Assembly (NCBI GenBank): GCA_044433365.1
Contig: JAWXTR010000061.1
Coordinates: 1-18,107 of the forward strand
DNA from: CAMQVM01 sp044433365
GTDB lineage: Bacteria > Bacteroidota > Bacteroidia > Bacteroidales > Rikenellaceae
Direction: 5' to 3'
DNA length: 18,107 nt
Made by a program: the position numbers and the translations under genes. The notes beneath the pieces were generated by a model, which made no database searches, was not told where the DNA came from, and saw nothing but the letters and a program-made list of their open reading frames with translations. Positions 7,813 to 15,115 of the stretch are shown one piece after another; the stretch's first letter is position 1; each line of letters opens with the position of its first letter.

Positions 7813-8472
7813 CTATTCAACAAACTCCTTTAAAGCTGAACTATCAAGAATTTTACCCTCTTTACCATCATAAGTAATGATACCACTCGCAACAAATTGT
7901 GCTATTACACGAGATAACGAGGGACGTTCAACGCATAAATAATCGGCTAAATCTTTGATATTTTTTGAAAATCTATATTGCTTGCCATCCGAACAGATTA
8001 GTATATAGTATGCTAATTTAGATTTAATGCTTCGCTGTGCTAAGATTGAAAGATGCTCGGTAAACATATCTAAGCGAGAGGTTGCATAATCGATATAACT
8101 TCTCATAAAATCTCTACACTCTATCATCTGCCTCTCAACCTCCTCTCGTGGCACACTAACCACTGCCGACTTTTCAATTGCATCAATATCAACTCTGTAT
8201 CGATTATTTTTTGAAAACAGAGCTACTGCTCCTATAGGATATGGAGCTTCGTGCAACATTGAGCGAATAACAAGCCCAGTCTCTAACACAAACGACACCC
8301 GAATCTGACCTTGTGTCAATACCCCAAGCTCCTCTACCCTATCGCCCTTAAAGGCAATATGGTCGCCTTTATCGAATTTTCGTACTCGATATTTCACAAA
8401 GCAGTTTACTCTCTTATATTCATCCGATTTTTTGCAATCTCGACAAAAAAAGTTAAAATCTAAATTATCCAT
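7813..8472 (-). CDS. Crp/Fnr-family transcription regulator
   Basis: The 219-residue protein has an N-terminal cNMP-binding-like beta-roll (about 27-115, including GDHIAFKGDRVEELGVLTQGQIRV), a long dimer helix (about 115-145) and a C-terminal winged helix-turn-helix (about 150-212) with the recognition segment CVERPSLSRVI (180-190). The nucleotide-binding residues of true Crp are not evident. Cysteines at 10, 13, 24 and 119 are laid out much like the four iron-sulfur ligands of FNR, suggesting but not proving a redox or iron-sulfur sensor. It is divergent from the exported sulfatase-like gene with a candidate operator between them. A -7-like box ends four bases before the ATG. Confidence 0.88.
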   Translation of the reverse strand: MDNLDFNFFCRDCKKSDEYKRVNCFVKYRVRKFDKGDHIAFKGDRVEELGVLTQGQIRVSFVLETGLVIRSMLHEAPYPIGAVALFSKNNRYRVDIDAIEKSAVVSVPREEVERQMIECRDFMRSYIDYATSRLDMFTEHLSILAQRSIKSKLAYYILICSDGKQYRFSKNIKDLADYLCVERPSLSRVIAQFVASGIITYDGKEGKILDSSALKEFVE

Positions 8473-8476
8473 AGTA

Positions 8477-8484
8477 CAAAGTTA
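8477..8484 (-). promoter_or_regulatory. -7 promoter element abutting the Crp/Fnr start
   Basis: On the minus strand TAACTTTG is followed by only four bases and then the ATG at 8472. A start 5-8 bases downstream of the box would yield a leaderless or nearly leaderless mRNA. The same spacing is seen at the HigB gene (15011-15018). No clear -33 element is visible. Confidence 0.45.
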
Positions 8485-8498
8485 CGATTTTTTATTGA

Positions 8499-8520
8499 TT
8501 TGGTAACATTTATCACCAAA
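8499..8520. promoter_or_regulatory. Candidate Crp/Fnr operator
   Basis: TTTGGT (8499-8504) and ACCAAA (8515-8520) form a perfect inverted repeat around 10 bases; 8 of 11 position pairs of the 22-mer are symmetric. Its centre lies about 43 bases upstream of the start predicted from the TACCTTTG box at 8539-8546, close to the place used by class II Crp/Fnr activators. It is also upstream of the regulator's own gene. The link to this regulator is inferred from position. Confidence 0.4.
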
Positions 8521-8538
8521 ATTCTCTTTTTTACACAC

Positions 8539-8546
8539 TACCTTTG
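8539..8546 (+). promoter_or_regulatory. -7 promoter element for the sulfatase-like gene
   Basis: TACCTTTG matches TAnnTTTG. There is no good -33 box, which fits an activator-dependent promoter. The implied leader is about 210 nt and contains a small hairpin AATAG-TG-CTATT (8589-8600) and the half element at 8727-8740; otherwise I see nothing in 8473-8765. Confidence 0.45.
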
Positions 8547-8726
8547 CAGTATAATTAAGTAGTGTAAAATAATTATTGGTGTGTTTTTAATAGTGCTATT
8601 GGAAATGAGATTTTTTGCTATTGAATTGAAAATATAGTGGTTCTACATTGAAATTTAATAGTGAAAAATATCGCTCCAAAAGTGCTGTTAAAAATATGGC
8701 AATAATTGTTTTACTCTACTTAGTAT

Positions 8727-8740
8727 AAGGGAACTTCTAA
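8727..8740. repeat. Half copy of the 43-bp inverted-repeat element
   Basis: AAGGGAACTTCTAA is identical to one arm of the element at 7757-7803 read on the other strand, and the next bases (ATAAAAC) resemble that element's interior with a short deletion. No matching second arm follows; it lies in the leader of the sulfatase-like gene. Confidence 0.4.
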
Positions 8741-8765
8741 TAAAACAATCAAAATAATCAATAAA

Positions 8766-10157
8766 ATGAAAAAATCAATTTTAACTTTAGCAGCAATGGC
8801 AATAATTTCGGCAGCTTCTGCACAACAGACAATTAACACCCCTATTTCTGAACAGACAGCAGCCACACGTCAGCTAATTGAGCGCAACGAAGAGTTTCTC
8901 AAAGAGATTATCAAACTTTCTGATAATGTATATACAGCCTCAGGTTACGACGCTTCTAATATAACTATGATTATCGGTGATGATGGTGTTGTGCTTATAG
9001 ATGCAGGTAAAGTTGCCCAATCATCGGCTGAGGTATATAAAGAGTTTCGCAAGATTACCGACAAACCTATTACAGGAATTATCTTTACACATGGTCATGG
9101 CGATCATACAATGGGGGTACCTGCATTTTTAGAGGATAACACACCGCAAATTTGGGCATCAGAGAGTTTCGGTCGTGAAAATGACTTCCCAAATGCAGCA
9201 GGGTTTAATAATCCTCGAGGTCACCGTCAAAATGGTATGACACTATCGCCTGAGGTTCGTATAAACAATGGAGTTGCACCTCTTGTCTATCCAGGAGGAA
9301 AATATAAGGGAGATAGCGAGGAGTTTGATTTGGCTTATGCTCAGTACAAACCATTCGACAAGAGTGCGATAACAAATTTTGTAAGTGAAGATTCTCAAAC
9401 AGTTACTATTTCGGGCATTACATTAGAACTTATTCGCACCTATGGCGAAACTAACGACCATCTTTTGATATGGTATCCTGAGAAAAAGATAATATTCCCA
9501 GGTGACCAATTCTACAAGTCGTTCCCAAATCTATACGCTATTCGTGGTACAGAGTATCGTGATGTTTCGAAGTGGATTGAAGCACTTGACACCGTTTTAG
9601 AGTATCCAGCAGAGGCTATGGCACAAGGACACACACGCCCAATCATAGGTAAAGAGGAGGTTAAAAGTGCAGTTACTACACTTCGTGATGCTATTAAATA
9701 TACTTTCGACAAAACCATCGAAGGGATGAACAAAGGGCTTACTCCCGACGAATTAGTAGAATACGCAGCACTTCCAGAGCCGCTTAAATCACATCCAAAC
9801 CTAGTGCAGTATTATGGTCGTCAAGAGTGGGCAATCCGCAATATTTTTAACGGTTATTTGGGTTGGTTTGATGGCAATGCAACATCACTTCGACCACTTT
9901 CGCCAAAGGTTGAAGCTGAAAAGTTTGCAAAACTTCTCGGAGGTATCGACAAACTTGAGGAGGCTGCACGCACTGCACTAAGTGAGGGCGATTATCAATG
10001 GTGTGCAGAACTTTCCGACCGTCTTATAGCCTTAGATTCAGAAAACAAAGAGTATAAATATCTGAAAGCCGATGCACTTAACGCCCTTGCCGATAACTTA
10101 GAAACTGCCACAGGTCGTAATTATTATAACACTTCGGCAAACGAGCTTCGTAGATAA
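8766..10157 (+). CDS. Exported metallo-beta-lactamase-fold alkylsulfatase-like hydrolase
   Basis: The 463-residue protein has a signal peptide (residues 1-19, cleavage near ASA-Q). The metal site reads THGHGDH (108-114), with further likely ligands E228 in GETNDH, D247 in PGDQ and H289 in GHTRP. A C-terminal region (about 345-460) with GYLGWFDGN (363-371) and tandem helices resembles the dimerisation domain of SdsA1/YjcS alkylsulfatases. Those enzymes are about 650 residues and end in an SCP2-like substrate-binding domain, absent here, so the substrate may differ. It would act in the periplasm or at the surface. The ATG at 8766 follows A-rich sequence. It is divergent from a Crp/Fnr regulator that probably controls it. 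Confidence 0.8.
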   Translation: MKKSILTLAAMAIISAASAQQTINTPISEQTAATRQLIERNEEFLKEIIKLSDNVYTASGYDASNITMIIGDDGVVLIDAGKVAQSSAEVYKEFRKITDKPITGIIFTHGHGDHTMGVPAFLEDNTPQIWASESFGRENDFPNAAGFNNPRGHRQNGMTLSPEVRINNGVAPLVYPGGKYKGDSEEFDLAYAQYKPFDKSAITNFVSEDSQTVTISGITLELIRTYGETNDHLLIWYPEKKIIFPGDQFYKSFPNLYAIRGTEYRDVSKWIEALDTVLEYPAEAMAQGHTRPIIGKEEVKSAVTTLRDAIKYTFDKTIEGMNKGLTPDELVEYAALPEPLKSHPNLVQYYGRQEWAIRNIFNGYLGWFDGNATSLRPLSPKVEAEKFAKLLGGIDKLEEAARTALSEGDYQWCAELSDRLIALDSENKEYKYLKADALNALADNLETATGRNYYNTSANELRR

Positions 10158-10182
10158 TAGTTAATGGTTTTAAAACATTAGG

Positions 10183-10279
10183 GGATGACACAAAAGCACT
10201 CATTTTTTTACACAAACAACCCTTGCCACAAGCTTGTAACAAGGGTTATTTGTCTATTTTAGGGACTTTTGGGTCATCC
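10183..10279. terminator. Nested palindrome, probable bidirectional terminator or MITE-like repeat
   Basis: GGATGACACAAAAG (10183-10196) pairs with CTTTTGGGTCATCC (10266-10279) with one mismatch and encloses a second palindrome, 10213-10252, whose 20-nt arms differ at three positions and meet at the self-complementary ACAAGCTTGT. It is between two convergent genes. The double structure and near-perfect outer arms suggest a small mobile or dispersed repeat used as a terminator. Confidence 0.45.
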
Positions 10280-10295
10280 GCTAAAGGATTATCTA

Positions 10296-10329
10296 CAAAA
10301 CTTCTATTTAGTTAATTTACAAATGGTTA
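10296..10329. repeat. 34-bp dispersed repeat, copy 2
   Basis: It matches 225-258 at 29 of 34 positions with no gap; the best-conserved part is AGTTAATTTACAAATGGTTA. It lies between the nested palindrome and the second 43-bp element. Confidence 0.5.
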
Positions 10330-10345
10330 GGTGCCTAATATATGT

Positions 10346-10391
10346 AGGGGAGTTCTAAATTCTGTATTTTGAGAGATTATAGAAGTTCCCT
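10346..10391. repeat. 43-bp inverted-repeat element, copy 2
   Basis: GGGAGTTCTA (10348-10357) and TAGAAGTTCCC (10380-10390) enclose 22 bases, the same arms and spacing as at 7759-7801, while the interior sequence differs. It lies about 10 nt beyond the DUF4249 stop codon, the same position relative to its gene as copy 1. Confidence 0.6.
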
Positions 10392-10399
10392 ATAGTTTT

Positions 10400-11167
10400 T
10401 TACTTAATAGAAATAGACTTGACCTCACGACCAATACCTGTAAAGATACCATACCCGCCATCAATATTACCTCTAATATCGACTAAATCGGACGAAGAGC
10501 TACCAGTGCCTTGACTATATATTGCATATTCATAAGTTATATGAAGAACTGACATTTCGTAGCTTCCATAGTAGTTAAATGACGATTTTGATAGTGACGA
10601 AGATTCGCCTTGTGTATAGCTAAGTCGAACGCTTTTAGTGGAAGTAGAATCATCTTCTATAATAGGATTTGTACTTGTCGTAAAACCCTCAACTATATAG
10701 TAATCACCCTCTTCATTATCCCAAGTAACATCTATATTACTATCAGAATCGGGACCTGTAGGAGTGCTTACATATATATAGCTAGTTGAAAAATCAACAT
10801 TTACAGGCAGTGTAGGAACAGTAGTAGAAGAGGTAATTAGATTACCGTTATATGTAAATTCTAGGCTATACTCTCCACCCTCTTCGATTATAAGCGAGCT
10901 ATTTTGGTACTGCCCATCACCTAAGGCATCAAGTTGATAACTTTGAGCTGTAGAGTTGTCGGTAATAGTAATCAATAGCTTATCGACATCTTCATCGCTA
11001 TATTCAACATCATCACGTAGTGATATTAGCTTTTGAACTGTCAATACAGGCGAAATTCCCTGTTCTAAATAGCAACTAACAACAGGTTGATCTTCAAACT
11101 CTGCTATTAAAGTTGGCTGACACGATACAATTAGTAGTGCAATAAGTATATATAATATTTTTTTCAT
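10400..11167 (-). CDS. DUF4249-type surface lipoprotein
   Basis: The 255-residue protein has a lipoprotein signal peptide with lipobox LIVSC (Cys16). It continues with a beta-rich region: VVSCYLEQGISPVLTVQKLISL (29-50), a repeat-like ITDN stretch, and a serine/threonine-rich C-terminal half. This fits the Bacteroidota DUF4249 family, usually encoded next to a TonB-dependent receptor and of unknown biochemical role. It starts 6 nt after the receptor stop codon, so the two are cotranscribed; an outer-membrane partner that helps capture or hold the ligand is a reasonable inference. No nutrient-specific neighbour indicates what is transported. Confidence 0.75.
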   Translation of the reverse strand: MKKILYILIALLIVSCQPTLIAEFEDQPVVSCYLEQGISPVLTVQKLISLRDDVEYSDEDVDKLLITITDNSTAQSYQLDALGDGQYQNSSLIIEEGGEYSLEFTYNGNLITSSTTVPTLPVNVDFSTSYIYVSTPTGPDSDSNIDVTWDNEEGDYYIVEGFTTSTNPIIEDDSTSTKSVRLSYTQGESSSLSKSSFNYYGSYEMSVLHITYEYAIYSQGTGSSSSDLVDIRGNIDGGYGIFTGIGREVKSISIK

Positions 11168-11173
11168 AATCCA

Positions 11174-13963
11174 CTAGAATTTAAAAGATAGAGAAACGTT
11201 AGGAGTTATTGAAAGGTAGTTGATATTCGATTCAAGGATTGTATCATCAACTATTTCAAACTGTTTAGCACTCACATTTTGACGATTGTAGGCATTAAAT
11301 AGCGAAACACCAATCATATTTGGTCGTCCTTTAGTGCCAAAAATATCGAAACGATAGCTAGCAGCAAGATCTAAGCGATGGTAGTCGGGAAGCCTAAAAG
11401 TGTTTCTATCACTTACTGCAAAATAGGTCTCTGTATTACCTCCAGCTCCCTCAATTTCATAAGCTCCAAGCGGTGCGGTATAAGGTCTACCAGTAGAGTA
11501 AATCCAAGTTGCAGAGAAGTCAAAATTACCAAATCTATATATTCCCACCATCTTTAATTCGTGTGTTACGTCTTGTGAGGCAAAGTAGTATTGGTCGGAC
11601 TGAGCAGGAAAACAGTTTTTAACCTGACCTAGCGTATAACTCACCCAACCGCTAAGATTCCCTGATTTTTTCTGAGCCAAAAACTCAACACCTGTAGCGT
11701 AGCCATCGCCTACATAGAAGCTCTCTGACACTTGGCTCTCACTTGTCGAAGATTGACCCGGCATAGAAGAATCTGACTCATATCGCAAGTTATATTCCGT
11801 AATATCATAGTTTAATTTGTAGTACCCCTCAACGCTAAATAGATACTCTGGAAGATCGTAGTTTACTCCAAGATTGAAATGTTTTGACTGACTCACAGGA
11901 ATAGTCTCTCCATCCGATAAAATCCAAAAATCGGTATTTCCCGAAAGTATATCCTCCCTTACAATTCTATTGGCATATTGATTGAATATACCTGTTGCAC
12001 CATTTACAGTTATTTCGTTGTTTAATTTGTAGCTAGCAGCAAGTCGAGGTTCGAAATATACCTTATTGTTAGATGTAAAATAGTTGATACGCATACCAGG
12101 AGTAAATACTAGTCTACTATCCATAAACGAAATCTTATCTTGTGCATACACACCCATTAAAAGCGCACTATTATATTTGTCGAGCAATTTTTCATCCTCA
12201 TTGATAGAGTAGCTATAGGATATGTCGTAGTATGTACCAAATGCACCCAATTCGATGGTGTGCTGATTGTTTAACTGATACTTCCAGTCGTTTTTAAGGC
12301 TAAAATCATACAGCATATTCTCTTCAATAGTGCCCGATTCGGTTGTTTCGGTAGAGCTATCGGTTGTAACTGTTAGCGAACGAGTCTGGTCACGTGTGGC
12401 ATAGAAATTTGAGAAACTACCAAGCAGATTACTACTCCATTTGCTGTTAATCTTTCTATTCCAACGCAAACTTGTACCAAAGTTACCATAATTTGAGTAG
12501 TCCGAATTGTCCATCGTAACGCCTGTAATCTCACTACCACCACCAGGGCCACCACCCCCAAAGCTAAAATCTGGAGTGTTGTCGGTATAGTCGGTACCGT
12601 TGAATATACTAAGCGAAAGAATATCGTCATCGGTAGGTGTATAGGTGATTTTGGCATTTAAATCGAAGAAATATGCTGGCGAACTGCTCTGACTACTACT
12701 CTCACCATTTGGTCCTTGTGGTACAAACACAACCTCATCGTCTGAGCTAGTTTGCCCCGAAATTTTATCCCACATATAACCTTGATAAGAGCGACGAAAA
12801 GCAAATAGGGAGGTCACTTTATCGCCAATAGGAATTTCTGTATAAACATTCATACTTAGCAGGCTTATCTCACCCCCAACAGTAAATTGGTTGCTACCAT
12901 CTTTAGCAGTAATCTCCGTAACACTCGAAAGCCTACCGCCATATTTAGATTCAAATCCGCCCTTATATAGCTGTACATCCTTAATAGCATTAGAGTTAAA
13001 CGCACTGTAAAAGCCATGAAGATGGTCTACATAGTAGATTGTAAAGCCATCATATAGTATTAGGTTTTGGTCGGGCGTACCACCACGAACATACATCCCC
13101 GAGCTATTCTCATTCGAAGCACTCACCCCTGGCATCAGCTGAAAACCACGCATAATATCCTTCTCACCCATATTAGGAAGAAGTTTTAGCGACTCTGGAG
13201 CCATTTTCATCTTATGTTCACCAGTATACTGCTGCAAGGCCTTATCATTTTTACGCCCTACGACAAACACCTCTGCAATAGATAGCGGTTGCTGCTCGAT
13301 ATATACCCTCTCCGATTTATTCTCAGTAGATGGCGTTAAATATAGCTTTTGAGGAAGATAACCTATATAGGCAATTGTTAAAGTACAAGTATCGGATGGA
13401 ATTTTATCAAGTGTAAACCTACCATTAGCATCCGAAATAGTACCAGTTGTTGTTCCGTCAATACAGATTGTAGCATAAGGGATACGCTCACCATTTTTCA
13501 CATCCATAACCTCACCAGAGAGGGTGAAATTACGTTTTATTGGAGTCATCGAACCTCTTTCGGTTACGACCTCCTCTATTTGAGTTTGCGTAGTAGATAA
13601 AATTCTGTTTTTTAGCTCTTTAAGCTGATTTTTATCCTTAGCAATGTAGATATAGCCATCATCCCCAACCTCAGTTGCCATATCCCACGAATTTCTAAGC
13701 GTGCGAAGCACATCCCCAACAGTAGATTCACGATGATCTCTATCTGAGGAAGCATACAGATTGGGCATAAACGACACCTTATACTTTGAAAGATACTCTT
13801 TGTCGTAAACAAACCGAATATCTAAATCCTCGCCAATAGCAGCGATAACTTTGTCAAGATCATCTCTACGATAATCATGCGGCAACCTTAAACTCTGAAT
13901 ACCCTGCCCAAAAACAGACGAAATAGAGAAAAACAGTAATAAAATAAATAAACTTTTTTTCAT
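11174..13963 (-). CDS. TonB-dependent outer-membrane receptor with STN and carboxypeptidase-like domains
   Basis: The 929-residue protein has a signal peptide (1-19, cleaved near VFG-Q), an STN domain (about 35-110), a carboxypeptidase-regulatory-like beta-sandwich (about 146-223, FTLSGEVMD to VYIEQQ), a plug (about 225-355, with MRGFQLMPGV, the conserved YVRGGTPDQNLILYDG and the YKGGFESKYGGRL block), and a beta-barrel ending in SLSFKF with a terminal phenylalanine. It imports a ligand across the outer membrane using TonB energy. The STN domain usually signals to a FecR-type anti-sigma factor, but no fecR or sigma gene is adjacent. It precedes the DUF4249 lipoprotein gene. Low-complexity serine, glycine and acidic loops in the barrel are probably exposed. 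Confidence 0.93.
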   Translation of the reverse strand: MKKSLFILLLFFSISSVFGQGIQSLRLPHDYRRDDLDKVIAAIGEDLDIRFVYDKEYLSKYKVSFMPNLYASSDRDHRESTVGDVLRTLRNSWDMATEVGDDGYIYIAKDKNQLKELKNRILSTTQTQIEEVVTERGSMTPIKRNFTLSGEVMDVKNGERIPYATICIDGTTTGTISDANGRFTLDKIPSDTCTLTIAYIGYLPQKLYLTPSTENKSERVYIEQQPLSIAEVFVVGRKNDKALQQYTGEHKMKMAPESLKLLPNMGEKDIMRGFQLMPGVSASNENSSGMYVRGGTPDQNLILYDGFTIYYVDHLHGFYSAFNSNAIKDVQLYKGGFESKYGGRLSSVTEITAKDGSNQFTVGGEISLLSMNVYTEIPIGDKVTSLFAFRRSYQGYMWDKISGQTSSDDEVVFVPQGPNGESSSQSSSPAYFFDLNAKITYTPTDDDILSLSIFNGTDYTDNTPDFSFGGGGPGGGSEITGVTMDNSDYSNYGNFGTSLRWNRKINSKWSSNLLGSFSNFYATRDQTRSLTVTTDSSTETTESGTIEENMLYDFSLKNDWKYQLNNQHTIELGAFGTYYDISYSYSINEDEKLLDKYNSALLMGVYAQDKISFMDSRLVFTPGMRINYFTSNNKVYFEPRLAASYKLNNEITVNGATGIFNQYANRIVREDILSGNTDFWILSDGETIPVSQSKHFNLGVNYDLPEYLFSVEGYYKLNYDITEYNLRYESDSSMPGQSSTSESQVSESFYVGDGYATGVEFLAQKKSGNLSGWVSYTLGQVKNCFPAQSDQYYFASQDVTHELKMVGIYRFGNFDFSATWIYSTGRPYTAPLGAYEIEGAGGNTETYFAVSDRNTFRLPDYHRLDLAASYRFDIFGTKGRPNMIGVSLFNAYNRQNVSAKQFEIVDDTILESNINYLSITPNVSLSFKF

Positions 13964-14196
13964 ATTGAGATTATATGTAAATTACAAACACTAAAAAAAC
14001 ACTTCAAAACCTTTATCCTCAGTAATTTAAGTATATCTTTTATAATATGTAGCAAATTCTATTTCGTATAGATTTTTCCACTTTTTGTTTACGAAAGTAT
14101 AAAATATAAGATTTACAACATGAAAATCGGTGCGAATTGCTAAAATTTTGGGGTGAAATGATGGTTTTGGGAATGTTTTTAGGTGAGGTTGGGGCT
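13964..14196. other. AT-rich spacer upstream of the TonB receptor
   Basis: No gene is visible in these 233 bases. It should hold the receptor promoter; the only -7-like string on the minus strand is a one-mismatch TACTTTCG about 130 bases upstream of the start codon, too weak to call. The right-hand end (from about 14180, GAGGTTGGGGCTAAAA) is already similar to sequence beside the hairpin at 15155. Confidence 0.4.
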
Positions 14197-14240
14197 AAAA
14201 AAACTACTCGACTGCCAATTCGGTCGTCGAGTAGTTTTTT
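14197..14240. terminator. Bidirectional terminator hairpin, repeat copy A
   Basis: AAAAAACTACTCGAC (14198-14212) is the exact reverse complement of 14226-14240, with a 13-base loop. The A run on one side and T run on the other make it an intrinsic terminator in both directions. Its surroundings closely match those of the hairpin at 15155-15196: GACTGCC in the loop, and after the stem TTTTTTACTTAGTAATTG. Confidence 0.65.
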
Positions 14241-14316
14241 ACTTAGTAATTGCTGGGTAGTGCTGGGTAATCTCTGAGTAATACTGAGTTTTGCTGAGCT
14301 TACTCAGTTCTATTTC
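14197..14316 (-). ncRNA. Candidate GAGTA-repeat small RNA
   Basis: A -7-like TATCTTTG (14330-14323) predicts a start near 14316. The roughly 120-nt transcript would contain a small hairpin CTGAG-TAAG-CTCAG (centre near 14301), several ACTCAG/ACCCAG words spaced about ten bases apart, and the T-run terminator hairpin ending near 14197. There is no open frame. The layout of promoter box, folded body and terminator is seen in sequence; transcription is inferred. The alternative is a 3' tail of the HigBA mRNA ending at the same terminator. Confidence 0.4.
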
Positions 14317-14322
14317 TCTCCA

Positions 14323-14330
14323 CAAAGATA
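14323..14330 (-). promoter_or_regulatory. -7-like box of repeat copy A
   Basis: CAAAGATA on the plus strand reads TATCTTTG on the minus strand, matching TAnnTTTG. It is within the conserved string CACAAAGATAAAAAAA that recurs at 16018 and 16155. It lies 33 bases past the HigA stop codon and points away from it. No clear -33 box. Confidence 0.4.
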
Positions 14331-14362
14331 AAAAAAATTGCAAGTTGTATCGGCTCTGCATA

Positions 14363-14677
14363 TTATGCCAACGACAACGAAAAGTGCAATCCGAGAGCTT
14401 CGGTGATTAGTATAAACGTGGATAGCTGCATATCTGTCTCACCCCTTTCGAGCATAGCGATATATTCACGTTTTTTGCCAATCTTCTCTGCAAGCTCCTT
14501 TTGTGTTATACCTGCCGATTTGCGAGCATCTTTCAACACCTCGCCATAATACCACGCACGAGATTTTGCCTCAAACTCTGTTCGGCTCGCTGAACTCTTG
14601 TCGCCAAACTTCTGATCCAACAACTCGTTCATAGTCGATAGCTGTGCCAATTTTTGGCTGTCTAATTTTCTTCTCAT
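14363..14677 (-). CDS. HigA-type antitoxin (XRE helix-turn-helix)
   Basis: The 104-residue protein carries an XRE/Cro-type helix-turn-helix at about 46-97 (LKDARKSAGITQKELAEKIG, then KREYIAMLERGETDM and LSTFILITEALG). A charged N-terminal extension of about 45 residues probably contacts the toxin. It would neutralise the neighbouring RelE/HigB-like RNase and repress the operon. Its ATG overlaps the toxin stop codon as ATGA (14674-14677), the usual sign of translational coupling. Toxin-first order is typical of HigBA systems. Downstream lie GAGTA repeat copy A and its terminator. Confidence 0.85.
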   Translation of the reverse strand: MRRKLDSQKLAQLSTMNELLDQKFGDKSSASRTEFEAKSRAWYYGEVLKDARKSAGITQKELAEKIGKKREYIAMLERGETDMQLSTFILITEALGLHFSLSLA

Positions 14678-15006
14678 ACCTCAAAGTTGTTTAAAATATT
14701 ATTTGCTTTCTCTATCTGTCTCTTGTAATCTTTTGTCGACTTTTTTATAAATCCATTGAGCAAAATCAGCTGTGTTGCCTCAATTAAATTATCGTGGTCT
14801 ATGGTGAGCAATATCACACGATATTCATTTCCCACCGATATGCGAAGTTCATATAAATCACTGCCCACGAGCTTTTTCACCAACTTGCTGTTTACTACCT
14901 TTTGTTCAATTAGAATAGATATTGCATACTCTAATTTATCTCTAACTTTCGAGGTTAGTCCCTCGTAGAAGTCGTCAAACTCATTGCTGCGTATTACTGT
15001 TCTCAT
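14674..15006 (-). CDS. HigB/RelE-type toxin (phage Gp49-like)
   Basis: The 110-residue protein matches the Gp49-like/HigB branch of the RelE fold: VVNSKLVKKLVGSDLYELRI (37-56), the strand NEYRVILLTID (60-70) and ILLNGFIKKS (81-90) followed by a basic C-terminal helix (TKDYKRQIEKAN). Members cut mRNA on the ribosome during stress. It is the first gene of a two-gene toxin-antitoxin operon. The -7 box TACCTTTG ends four bases before its ATG, so the mRNA is probably leaderless. GAGTA repeat copies lie on each side of the pair. Confidence 0.85.
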   Translation of the reverse strand: MRTVIRSNEFDDFYEGLTSKVRDKLEYAISILIEQKVVNSKLVKKLVGSDLYELRISVGNEYRVILLTIDHDNLIEATQLILLNGFIKKSTKDYKRQIEKANNILNNFEV

Positions 15007-15010
15007 AACG

Positions 15011-15018
15011 CAAAGGTA
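15011..15018 (-). promoter_or_regulatory. -7 promoter element abutting the HigB start
   Basis: On the minus strand TACCTTTG is followed by CGTT and then ATG. This implies a leaderless toxin mRNA. The spacing is identical to that before the Crp/Fnr gene. Confidence 0.5.
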
Positions 15019-15115
15019 ATATATTTATTACATAATAGCAAATATTGTGCTGATTTTTTATGATTAGGGCATTTGTTCTGGTGGATTTATTATGCTCGGT
15101 TTTATGAGGGGCGAG

